A stretch of DNA of 37,472 bases from NCBI GenBank assembly GCA_958354105.1, contig CATWVA010000019.1, forward strand, positions 1 to 37,472, given 5' to 3'. The position numbers were made by a program, and so were the translations under genes. Under the pieces are notes generated by a model. The model searched no databases. It was given only the letters and a program-made list of their open reading frames with translations, and had not been told where the DNA came from. The stretch is from an uncultured Collinsella sp. GTDB lineage: Bacteria; Actinomycetota; Coriobacteriia; Coriobacteriales; Coriobacteriaceae. Shown one piece after another: positions 16,892 to 24,366 of the stretch; the stretch's first letter is position 1; every line of letters begins with the position of its first letter.

Positions 16892-17542
16892 CTAGCGCAC
16901 GGCCTTGACCGCGGCCGGCAGATCGAACAGCGTATCGAGCACAGCCTCGCAGCCATCCACCACGTCCTGCGGCAGCGGCACGATGTCGGGAACGGCAAAC
17001 ACATGGCAGCCGGCCGTGATGCCCGAGACGCAGCCGTTGCGGGAATCCTCGACCACGGCGCACTCCTCGGGAGCAAAGCCCGCGCGCTCGCAGGCGAGCA
17101 GGTACATCTCAGGGTCGGGCTTGCCGTGTACGACGTCCTCGCCGCAGGTCACCGTCTCAAACTTATCAAAGAGGCCGACCGTCTTAAGGTTGCGCTCGGC
17201 GGTAACATGGCGCGACGACGTCGCGAGGCCCACGTGATAGCCCGCAGCCAGCAGTTCGTCCAGGCACTCGGCGGCGCCGGCCTTAAGCTCCAGATCGGTC
17301 TTGACCATCTCGTCGCGAATCTCCCTATGGCGACGATAGATTGCCTCAGCGGTTTCGCGGCTGCCGTAATGCCCATCAAGGATCTCCATGACATCGGGCA
17401 GCGTGCGACCGATAAACTGATGGATCAGCGCATCATCAATCGCGAATCCCAGCTCGGCCGCTCCCGCCTTCCACGCCTTGATACCCAAACGCTCGGTATC
17501 GACCAGCGTTCCGTCCATATCAAAAATGACAGCCTTGATCAT
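16892..17542 (-). CDS. HAD-superfamily sugar-phosphate phosphatase or mutase
   Basis: The 216-residue protein is a subclass IA HAD hydrolase of the beta-phosphoglucomutase / 2-deoxyglucose-6-phosphatase type. Motif I is DMDGTLVDTE (residues 8-17), with D8 as nucleophile and D10 as acid/base. Motif II is the T/S in LATSSRH near 110, motif III the Lys of HGKPDPEMYLLA near 145, and motif IV VVEDSRNG near 168. A helical cap lies between motifs I and II. ATG 17542 follows GGGGGACCG. Together with LacI and the isomerase remnant it may be what is left of a sugar-use locus. Confidence 0.9.
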   Translation of the reverse strand: MIKAVIFDMDGTLVDTERLGIKAWKAGAAELGFAIDDALIHQFIGRTLPDVMEILDGHYGSRETAEAIYRRHREIRDEMVKTDLELKAGAAECLDELLAAGYHVGLATSSRHVTAERNLKTVGLFDKFETVTCGEDVVHGKPDPEMYLLACERAGFAPEECAVVEDSRNGCVSGITAGCHVFAVPDIVPLPQDVVDGCEAVLDTLFDLPAAVKAVR

Positions 17543-17653
17543 ATCGGTCCCCCATCGCTTCGCGCTGCTGTACTCCCGCAACTTTACCGCACTTGTAAAC
17601 TTGTATATAACGTATATAGCATATTGCACTTTCGTTACATAGATAGAAGTCTT

Positions 17654-17692
17654 ATGACAAGTGGCTCGGTAGGATTATAGTTTTCGACCGAG
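17654..17692 (+). promoter_or_regulatory. larE promoter with overlapping inverted repeat
   Basis: ATGACA (17654-17659), a 16-base spacer and TATAGT (17676-17681) form a plausible promoter. CTCGGT (17665-17670) and ACCGAG (17687-17692) flank the -10 box and may be an operator. Confidence 0.45.
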
Positions 17693-17715
17693 TACTCAAC
17701 GGCAAGGATCGATTC

Positions 17716-18594
17716 ATGCTTTCAGACACCACCGCACCTGCAGAGGGGCTTCAGGACAAACTCGCAGCGCTCGAGCAGCTGCTTTTGGCATACGGACGCG
17801 TCGCCATCGGCTTTTCCGGTGGCGTCGACAGCAGCTTTTTGGCCGCGGTCTGCGCCCGCATCATGCCCGCCAGTACGCTTCTCGTTCACCTCACCACGCC
17901 GCTCATCGGCACGCCCGAGCAGGCTTCGTTTGAGCGGTCCGTTGACGGGCAGGCCAATGAAGGGCCACATTTTAAGCTCCCCGTGCTCAATCTTTCGGTC
18001 GATCAGCTGCAGCTCCCCCAAGTAGCCTGCAACGATGCCGACCGCTGCTACCACTGCAAGCGCGCCGGCTTTACCGCCATCGTCAACCACGCCAAGTCGC
18101 TGGGCTTTCCCACCGTCATCGACGGCAGCAACGCAAGCGACCGCGGCGACTACCGCCCCGGCATGCGCGCCGCCCAGGAGCTCGGCGTGCGCTCGCCCCT
18201 CATGGAGGTCGGCTTTACCAAGGACGAAGAGCGCGAGCTGCTGCGCGCCTGGGGCTATCCCGTTTGGAACCTGCCGGCAGGAGCCTGCCTGGCCACGCGT
18301 GTCCCCACGGGCGAGGAGCTCACGCGCGAGAAGGTCGATGTAATCCGCGCCTGTGAGGACTACCTGCACGACTTTGGCCTGGACCAGGTCCGCGCACGCC
18401 TCGTCGGCGGCTGCATGCATATCGAGGCCGCGCCGGCAGACGTCGCCAAGATTGCCACCCTCGGCGGTGCCGCCGTCGACGACAAGGGCAAGACCCCGCT
18501 GCCCGCCGTTATCGAGTCCGCGCTGCGCGAGCTGGGCTGCGACCATATCTCCCCCGAGGTCACCCCCTACATCCACGGCAACATGAATCAGTAA
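17716..18594 (+). CDS. larE: ATP-dependent sacrificial sulfur transferase LarE
   Basis: The 292-residue PP-loop enzyme adenylates the carboxylates of the pyridinium dicarboxylate precursor and donates sulfur from its own cysteine for the nickel-pincer cofactor of lactate racemase. The P-loop motif SGGVDSS is at 34-40. RCYHCK (110-115) and PAGACLATR (187-195) follow; C191 in the last block corresponds to the sacrificial Cys of lactobacillar LarE, while C111/C114 resemble the three-Cys variant that can hold a cluster. AAGG precedes the ATG at 8 bases. No larA, larB or larC lies in the window, so its partners must be elsewhere or its target may differ. Confidence 0.9.
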   Translation: MLSDTTAPAEGLQDKLAALEQLLLAYGRVAIGFSGGVDSSFLAAVCARIMPASTLLVHLTTPLIGTPEQASFERSVDGQANEGPHFKLPVLNLSVDQLQLPQVACNDADRCYHCKRAGFTAIVNHAKSLGFPTVIDGSNASDRGDYRPGMRAAQELGVRSPLMEVGFTKDEERELLRAWGYPVWNLPAGACLATRVPTGEELTREKVDVIRACEDYLHDFGLDQVRARLVGGCMHIEAAPADVAKIATLGGAAVDDKGKTPLPAVIESALRELGCDHISPEVTPYIHGNMNQ

Positions 18595-18643
18595 CCTGCC
18601 AAAAAGGGACAGGTTTATTTTGGCAGGTTTTATCTGGGGAAAT
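18593..18643 (+). repeat. GGGACAG-core hairpin, family A copy 3
   Basis: It has the same AACCTGCCAAAA / TTTTGGCAGGTT arms and tail as copy 1, again starting on the AA of the preceding stop codon (larE). It forms the left boundary of the AlbA_2 unit. Confidence 0.85.
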
Positions 18644-18656
18644 ATCGCGAGGCAGT

Positions 18657-18701
18657 CGCCCCTCTAGCGCCCATCTAACTTCGAGAGACACTAGAGGGGC
18701 G
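18657..18701 (-). terminator. hairpin behind the AlbA_2-type gene
   Basis: CGCCCCTCTAG (18657-18667) and CTAGAGGGGCG (18691-18701) are perfect 11-bp arms. No T run follows. The loop carries TCTAACTTCGAGAGA, a degenerate copy of the operator palindrome found upstream of the same gene. Confidence 0.55.
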
Positions 18702-18713
18702 GTCCGGCTGCAT

Positions 18714-20414
18714 CTACTTCTTCCGATATCGGCGATTGTGGCTCGTCGATGAACCCATTACCTCAATGAGTCCTTTATCTGCCATTTTTGGCAGATGGTA
18801 ACGGACAGACGAAATTCTGACCCCCGATGCAACCGCTATTTCTCGCGCCGTCATATCCACTTCGGCGCTGAGAGCCTCCAGGATCCTATCCGCCGTCGAA
18901 GCTGACGATTCTCTGTTCATATCGATAATTTCATACGTGTCTTTGCCGCATTTTGACAGGACATGTTTATCCACAAGGTCCCCGCAGATCAGGCGAATGT
19001 CATCCGAATCCCACTTCAGGGCCTCTCGTATTTTTTGAACATCGCATACGCACCCATGCTCCCGCATAAACATGAGCAGTGTTTCCTCGCGATCCGTCAG
19101 CTCGGTGCCCACATGGCTCTGAATCCACGTGCGGTTTTCAGCAAGCTCCGCCCCGTGCCGGGAAAGCAGCACCGTAAACGAATCGGCCTTAACGATAAAT
19201 TTCGGCCTGCCAAGCGAACGAGACTCCATCTCGCGAATCATAGCCGGGATACCAGATCCCTGGCTTTCCGCAACGGCCCCCTCGGCATGCTCTAACGGCG
19301 TCGCCCCCATTAGGCTCATGAGCTTTGAGTTTCGGCAGCGCGATTCCCCGTCTGCAAGATTGTCCACCGTCTTTCCGCCCCAAAGCCCGCCAGGGTTTTT
19401 GATCTCTATTCTGTCTGGATAGATATCGACACTCACGGCCTGCCCCACAAACATGGGCGAATATTCTCGATGGATGCAGGCATTTGCCAAGGCCTCGCGC
19501 AAAACCTCCTGGGGAACTTCCCAATCATCCCTTCTGCCAGCGCCTTGCACTATCGCCGCTTTGCGCAAGTTTCGTCCAATCGCGGCAAGGGCATCTTCGA
19601 TGCAAGCCGGAATCGGGCCATCGCACAACTGGCGGTCAATAAACCGGGGTTGCCCGGGTGCAGATTTTTCCACATCGGAATGAACGGCGACATCGATCAT
19701 CAGTTTGGGATAGAACTGCTGGGGGTAAATTCCCGCCGACAGAAGCCCCGCGAGCTTCACGGCACCATCCTTTGTAGTGATATTGAGTCTGACCAGCTGC
19801 TTTTCCAGCGTATCGGCCCCGCGCAAAACGCGCGGGGTCTGCAGCCGGCGATTTGCGATAATAGACCGCACGACATCTGGATCCAAATCCTCGACCGTTG
19901 CCTCCGAAACCACCGTGTCGTCTGCATCGCTCGGAAGCAACGCACTCTGCAGCTCATATAGCTCAGCGGGTGACATCTTGATATCTTTATCATCCACGCG
20001 CTTGTAGCTACCGTTCTGCACGCCGCGCGCGCCGATATAGCAAGGCTTCGCTTTAAGCTCAAGTTCAAAGATGCGCACCAGAAGCACCTGGAGCCCGTCG
20101 ACCTCGCCTCGATCAAGCTCGTACCGCGGCGCATGGGTCACCACTGCCGCTGAGCCTCCGTCTCCGATACCCGAAACAAACTGATCGCGCACCCTATCGA
20201 TAGCAAAGTTAGCCGAAGGAACAAATCCTTCGGCTTCGTTCAGGCCCAAAATAATGAGCCCACCCGCAGTGTTCGCAAAAGCGCTCACTGTCTCCCATAC
20301 GTCTGCGCTCAATTTATTCGTGCAGGCTTTAACTTCTACCGATGCGTCATCAGTCCCTCGCCTGCGAAGGCGCTCAACGATAAGGCCAAGGGGTTCATCC
20401 AGCAGCATTGACAT
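18714..20414 (-). CDS. AlbA_2 / HATPase_c_4 RecG-like regulator with C-terminal winged helix
   Basis: The 566-residue protein starts with a Schlafen-type AlbA_2 domain (EVKACTN at 27, SAFANTAGGLIILG near 44-57). The middle has the HATPase_c_4 module (REALANACIHREY, then RIEIKNPGGLWGG; N, H and GG residues of the ATP fold visible near 305-345). The last 50 residues form a winged helix (TAREIAVASGVRISSVRYHLPKMADKGLIEV). Such proteins are usually annotated as putative transcriptional regulators or RecG-like, and few have been studied. Composition is more AT-rich than neighbours, with AGA-, TTT- and AAA-type codons, which suggests acquisition. About ten TCTCTAAA boxes crowd its promoter and reach its start codon, so autoregulation is likely. 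ATG 20408 is an alternative start. Confidence 0.85.
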   Translation of the reverse strand: MSMLLDEPLGLIVERLRRRGTDDASVEVKACTNKLSADVWETVSAFANTAGGLIILGLNEAEGFVPSANFAIDRVRDQFVSGIGDGGSAAVVTHAPRYELDRGEVDGLQVLLVRIFELELKAKPCYIGARGVQNGSYKRVDDKDIKMSPAELYELQSALLPSDADDTVVSEATVEDLDPDVVRSIIANRRLQTPRVLRGADTLEKQLVRLNITTKDGAVKLAGLLSAGIYPQQFYPKLMIDVAVHSDVEKSAPGQPRFIDRQLCDGPIPACIEDALAAIGRNLRKAAIVQGAGRRDDWEVPQEVLREALANACIHREYSPMFVGQAVSVDIYPDRIEIKNPGGLWGGKTVDNLADGESRCRNSKLMSLMGATPLEHAEGAVAESQGSGIPAMIREMESRSLGRPKFIVKADSFTVLLSRHGAELAENRTWIQSHVGTELTDREETLLMFMREHGCVCDVQKIREALKWDSDDIRLICGDLVDKHVLSKCGKDTYEIIDMNRESSASTADRILEALSAEVDMTAREIAVASGVRISSVRYHLPKMADKGLIEVMGSSTSHNRRYRKK

Positions 20415-20418
20415 TCCG

Positions 20419-20609
20419 TCTCTCTAAAACGATAGATTTATCTCTCTAAAGTATAGTATATCTCTCTAACTTTAGAGAGATAAGCACCTTATTTTAGAGA
20501 GACATTTAGAGAGATGTATCGAATTCACTGTTAGATTGCCCAATGTTATCTCTTTAACTGACTTTCTCTTTATAGAGACATTTAGAGAGACGAGCGCGAC
20601 CTCTCTAAT
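20419..20609 (-). promoter_or_regulatory. TCTCTAAA box array upstream of the AlbA_2 gene
   Basis: Full or near-full boxes in one orientation (TCTCTCTAAA) lie at 20419, 20441, 20461 and about 20601. In the other orientation (TTTAGAGAGA) they lie at 20471, 20493, 20505 and 20581. Degenerate ones lie at 20549 and 20565-20579. Boxes 20461 and 20471 form the palindrome ATCTCTCTAA-C-TTTAGAGAGAT. The minus-strand -10 box TATACT (20450-20460, twice) is inside the array. The 470-base spacer up to the nuclease gene holds no ORF. Confidence 0.85.
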
Positions 20610-20679
20610 CATGGGTTCTTCTTTTTAAAGTGCACACATCCTAACCGTGCCCTAAGTTGCGGTGAAATAGCTCACGATT

Positions 20680-20730
20680 AACCTACCAAAAAGGGACAGG
20701 CTTATTTTGGCAGGTTTTATCTGGAGAAAC
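20680..20730 (+). repeat. GGGACAG-core hairpin, family A copy 4
   Basis: AACCTACCAAAA and TTTTGGCAGGTT (one mismatch) flank AGGGACAGGCTTA; the tail is TTATCTGGAGAAA. It has the same orientation as copy 3 and bounds the AlbA_2 unit on the right. Confidence 0.85.
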
Positions 20731-20884
20731 GCCGACTGATTCCATGTACACAACCGCCGCAGCTCCATATGAGGCAAATGAATCAGTAACGTCTATCCCA
20801 AATCTTGAGTATTTGTTCGACAGAACGGCCCCTGCCGGCTCCTGCTAGACTGGTAGATTCCGAACCGTCCATCCAGGAGCCTCA

Positions 20885-21850
20885 ATGCCGCGCAAATCCG
20901 CCTACAAGCAAGTACTTCCCATCGGCACCGCCGTGGTGCTGGGGTTTGCGCTGTTTACGGGATCGCTCGACGGGGCGCCCAAGCTGCTGTCGCCGCAAAG
21001 CGATGAACAGGCGGCGGCCCTGGCCGAGAAGCAAAACGAGAGCCCCAGCCGCACCGAGGACGAAGCGGACTTGGTCGCCCGGCTCGAATCGGGAACAGCG
21101 AGCTCCGAGGACTCCGGCGATGGCTCCGAATCCGCCACGACCAACACCAACGGCAACGTTGCCGAAGACAGCTCCACCACCCCCGTCGACGAAGTGGATA
21201 ACCCCGACCTCAACCGCGCCCGCGGCGTATATCTCAGCAGCATTCCCGACTACGCCGGCAACCCCTACGTTGCCCTCCGCGCCGACGGCACGCATCCGCT
21301 CGGCACGCCGTCGTTCACGCTCGATGAATACGAACGGGCCACCGAAGAGGGCCGCTTTAAGAAGTTCTCTAAACTCGACAGCCTGGGCCGTACCCGCAAA
21401 GCACTCGCCTGCATAGGACCCGAATCGCTCGGTCAGGGCAAGCGCGGCGATATCTCGCGTATCCATCCCGCCGGATGGCACCAGCAGCGCTACGACTTTA
21501 TTCCGGGCCAGAGCCTCTACAACCGCTGCCACCTTATCGCTTGGTCGCTCTGCGGCGAAAACGCCAACCGCAAAAATCTCCTCACCGGTACGCGCTATCT
21601 CAACGAGACAGGCATGTTGCCCTTCGAAGAGCAGATCCTCGGCTATATCCGCGATACGGGCAACCACGTGCTCTACCGCGTCACGCCCATGTACAACGAA
21701 GAGGAACTCGTCTGCCGTGGCGTGCGCCTTGAGGCACAGTCGGTCGAGGATCACGGCAAAACGCTGTGCTTCCACGTGTACTGCTACAACCTACAGCCAC
21801 ACGTGCAGATCGACTACGCCACCGGCCGCAACCAGGCATCCGGAGACTAG
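20885..21850 (+). CDS. membrane-anchored or secreted DNA/RNA non-specific endonuclease
   Basis: The 321-residue protein starts with a basic stretch and a hydrophobic signal or anchor (about 9-27). A polar, Ser/Thr/Glu-rich linker to about residue 105 and a beta-beta-alpha-metal nuclease domain follow. The active-site block is LYNRCHLIAWSLCGENANRKNLLTGTRYLN near 211-240; H216 is the general base and N231 the likely metal ligand. The usual DRGH is replaced by NRCH, similar to Firmicute DNA-entry nucleases with NRSH. It probably degrades extracellular DNA for nutrition or uptake. AGGAG precedes the ATG. It ends at a strong terminator facing an opposing gene. Confidence 0.88.
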   Translation: MPRKSAYKQVLPIGTAVVLGFALFTGSLDGAPKLLSPQSDEQAAALAEKQNESPSRTEDEADLVARLESGTASSEDSGDGSESATTNTNGNVAEDSSTTPVDEVDNPDLNRARGVYLSSIPDYAGNPYVALRADGTHPLGTPSFTLDEYERATEEGRFKKFSKLDSLGRTRKALACIGPESLGQGKRGDISRIHPAGWHQQRYDFIPGQSLYNRCHLIAWSLCGENANRKNLLTGTRYLNETGMLPFEEQILGYIRDTGNHVLYRVTPMYNEEELVCRGVRLEAQSVEDHGKTLCFHVYCYNLQPHVQIDYATGRNQASGD

Positions 21851-21881
21851 TGCCGACCGCGCCGCCCGTAACCCAAAAAAA

Positions 21882-21912
21882 TGATCCGTTTTCCTCCGTC
21901 CCCAAGGAATCA
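21882..21912. repeat. degenerate hairpin with GGGGACGG core
   Basis: TGATCC and GGAATCA arms flank TTTTCCTCCGTCCCC. On the minus strand the core is GGGGACGGAGG, one base from the GGGACAG core. Confidence 0.35.
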
Positions 21913-21915
21913 AAT

Positions 21916-21947
21916 AAGGCCGCCCCGGTTACCCAGGGCGGCCTTTT
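21916..21947. terminator. terminator between nuclease and EF-G-like genes
   Basis: AAGGCCGCCC (21916-21925) pairs with GGGCGGCCTT (21936-21945), followed by TTTT. It suits the nuclease gene and could also serve the converging GTPase gene. Confidence 0.85.
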
Positions 21948-21980
21948 CGTCAGCACCTACACTGCGGGCAAGGCCCCACG

Positions 21981-24056
21981 CTACTTGGCGCGGCCCTCCT
22001 CATAGCGCTCGACTAGCTTGGCCTGAACGTCATAAGGCACCTGCTCATAGCCAGCGGGCTTCATGGTAAAGTCACCCGTGCCGCGCGTGATGGAGCGCAG
22101 GCGCGTCGAGTAATCCGTCAGCTCGGCCAGCGGCGCCTGGGCAATAACCACGGTGTCTCCGCGTTCATCGGTCTCCATGCCCGTCACGCGACCGCGCGAG
22201 GCCGAGATGTCGCCCATCACGGCGCCGGCGTAGCTCTCGGGGATAGTCACCGTAATTTCCTCGATGGGCTCCAGCACCACCGGGTCGGCATCGGCGCACG
22301 CCTTGCGCAGACCGATGCGGGCCGCCGCGCGAAACGCCATCTCGTTGGAGTCGACGCTGTGATACGAGCCGTCGTACACAGCCACGCGAATGCCCGTGAG
22401 CGGATAGCCGGCGATAATGCCGTCCTTCATGGTCTCCTGGACGCCCTTGTCAACGGCGGGGATGAGCGAGCGTGGGATGCGGCCACCCACGACCTCGTCA
22501 ACAAACTCATAGCCGTCGCTCGTGCCGTCAGGCCCAATGAGCGGCTCCACGCGCAACCAGCAGTCGCCGTACTGGCCGGCACCGCCAGTCTGCTTCTTGT
22601 GGCGGCCCTGGGCACTCGCCGTGCGGCGGATGGTCTCGCGATACGGAATGCGGATCGGTACGCTTTTGGCCACGACCTTGGTGCGGTCCTCCAAACGGTT
22701 AAGCAGCACCGAAACCTGCGCCTCGCCCACCGCCGAGATAATGGTCTGCCCGGTCTCCTCGTCGCGGTCGATGCTCATGGTCGGATCGGCCTTGCAGGCC
22801 TTCTCGATAAACGTGTAGAGCTTCTCCTCGTCGCCGCGGTTCTCAGCCTCGATAGCGATGCGGTACTGCGAGTTGGGGAACTTAAACGCCGCCGCCTCGA
22901 CCTTACCGGTAATCGAGAGCGTATCGCCCGTCTCGGCAGCCAGCTTGGGCGCCACGATGATGTCACCGGCATAGGCATGACCGACCTCGGTCATGTCGCG
23001 GCCGCACATCACATACAGGTGAGCCAGACGCTCACCCTTGCGCGTGCGCGCATTGATCAGCTCAAGGCCCGGCTCAAGCGTACCCGTCAGCACCTTGATA
23101 AAGCTGATACGGCCCTGCTGCGGGTCGGCCAGGGTCTTAAACACAAACGCCACCGGACGGTCATCGTCGCTCGAGATCTTGAGCGAGTCGCCGTCGATGA
23201 GCGGCATCTCGCCGTAGTCAGTCGGCGCCGGGAAGTACGTGGCGATGTCGTCCATCAGCGAGTTGACGCCCTGCTCCTTAATGCAATCGCCCGCAAAGAC
23301 CGGCACAAAGATGCGCTCGGCGATTGCCTTCGACAGCAGGCCCTCAAGCTCCTCCTGCGTCAGCGTCTCCTCGCCTTCCAGGTACTTCATCATCAGTTCA
23401 TCGTCGGCCTCGGCCACCAACTCGCACAGATGGTCGTGGGCCTCCTCGGCCTGGGCACGATACTCCTCGGGAATCTCCGACTCAACGGCCTCGGTGCCGT
23501 TGCAATGGCGCGCCTTCATACGCACCAGGTCGATGATGCCGTTAAAGTCCTCGCCCTCGCCCCAGCCCAGGGTCACGGCGCCCAAGCGTGTACCAAAGCG
23601 CTCCTGCAGCAGTTCCATGGTGGACGCAAAGCTGGCCTCGGGACGCGACAGGCGGTTTACGAACACCGCGCGCGCCAGGCGCAGGTCCTCGGCGGCATAC
23701 CAGAGCTTAACCGTCGTCGGCTGCGGGCCGGCCTCGGCGTCGACCACAAACAGAGCCGTCTCGCAGACGCTCATCGCGGCAAAGGCGTCGCCGATAAAAT
23801 CGGGGTAGCACGGGGCATCGAGCACGTTGATGCGGGCGCCCTTCCAATCGATCGGCGCGATGGTCGTCGAGATGGAAAACGCACGCTTGACCTCTTCGGG
23901 ATCATAGTCGAGCGTGGGCTTGGTGCCGTCGTGGCCGCCCAGGCGGGCGGTCTTGCCAGAAAGGTGGAGCATGGCCTCGGCGAGTGAAGTCTTGCCCACC
24001 CCGCCTTGGCCTACGAGCACCACGTTCCTTACGTTGCCGGTCTTGGGAGCACCCAT
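21981..24056 (-). CDS. EF-G-like translational GTPase
   Basis: The 691-residue protein has all EF-G domains: the GTPase domain to about 270, then domains II to V. It belongs to the EF-G-like/EF-G2 group, not the housekeeping factor. G1 reads GQGGVGKT (16-23) instead of GHVDAGKT, G3 reads DAPCYPDF instead of DTPGHVDF, and G4 reads NRLSR where NKMDR is usual. Domain IV keeps QTGGAGQYGD and the PVVDKG-like IPAVDKGVQE; domain V ends with the GTG-DF-M element. Its role is unknown; relatives are thought to act in ribosome recycling or under stress, not in elongation. AAGGAGG precedes ATG 24056; the open frame upstream has no such site. Confidence 0.92.
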   Translation of the reverse strand: MGAPKTGNVRNVVLVGQGGVGKTSLAEAMLHLSGKTARLGGHDGTKPTLDYDPEEVKRAFSISTTIAPIDWKGARINVLDAPCYPDFIGDAFAAMSVCETALFVVDAEAGPQPTTVKLWYAAEDLRLARAVFVNRLSRPEASFASTMELLQERFGTRLGAVTLGWGEGEDFNGIIDLVRMKARHCNGTEAVESEIPEEYRAQAEEAHDHLCELVAEADDELMMKYLEGEETLTQEELEGLLSKAIAERIFVPVFAGDCIKEQGVNSLMDDIATYFPAPTDYGEMPLIDGDSLKISSDDDRPVAFVFKTLADPQQGRISFIKVLTGTLEPGLELINARTRKGERLAHLYVMCGRDMTEVGHAYAGDIIVAPKLAAETGDTLSITGKVEAAAFKFPNSQYRIAIEAENRGDEEKLYTFIEKACKADPTMSIDRDEETGQTIISAVGEAQVSVLLNRLEDRTKVVAKSVPIRIPYRETIRRTASAQGRHKKQTGGAGQYGDCWLRVEPLIGPDGTSDGYEFVDEVVGGRIPRSLIPAVDKGVQETMKDGIIAGYPLTGIRVAVYDGSYHSVDSNEMAFRAAARIGLRKACADADPVVLEPIEEITVTIPESYAGAVMGDISASRGRVTGMETDERGDTVVIAQAPLAELTDYSTRLRSITRGTGDFTMKPAGYEQVPYDVQAKLVERYEEGRAK

Positions 24057-24299
24057 GATGACCTCCTTGCAGGGTCGCGCGCGATGCGCGACGCCAACGG
24101 GGAGAGTTCGCGGTCGATGCCGTCCCGGGAGCAGCATGGTCGGCAGCCGAGCCGACTCACCCTCCAAATGTCCTATGCCACCACCCTACCCTTACAGTCG
24201 CCTGTCCATGCAGACCTTTCGGCACGCGTATGGATACGGGCGGCGAGAGGAGAGGACGGGCTTGCAAGGCGATTATTGAACCCCGCGGATGCAAATAAA
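24057..24299. other. upstream spacer of the EF-G-like gene
   Basis: About 240 bases without an acceptable gene. I see no convincing -35/-10 pair, repeat or RNA fold here beyond the strong ribosome site at the EF-G-like start. Confidence 0.4.
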
Positions 24300-24333
24300 A
24301 TGCCGCCACAGGTCATAAGACCTGCGGCGGCAT
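24295..24333 (-). terminator. terminator of the amino-acid ABC operon
   Basis: ATGCCGCC-A-CAGGT pairs with ACCTG-C-GGCGGCAT (24300-24333) around CATAAG. On the minus strand TTTTATTTG follows. Confidence 0.85.
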
Positions 24334-24366
24334 CACCTCAATTAATAGTTGAGCAAATAGCTGAGC

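Noticed and set aside
20419..20609. CRISPR array or replication iterons
   Set aside because: The boxes are only 8-10 bp, occur in both orientations at irregular spacing, and no cas or replication gene is near; a promoter-operator array fits better.
22359..23987. A 542-codon frame opposite the EF-G-like gene
   Set aside because: It is a shadow of the GTPase gene: Arg/His/Leu-rich with no motif, while the minus-strand product has every EF-G domain.
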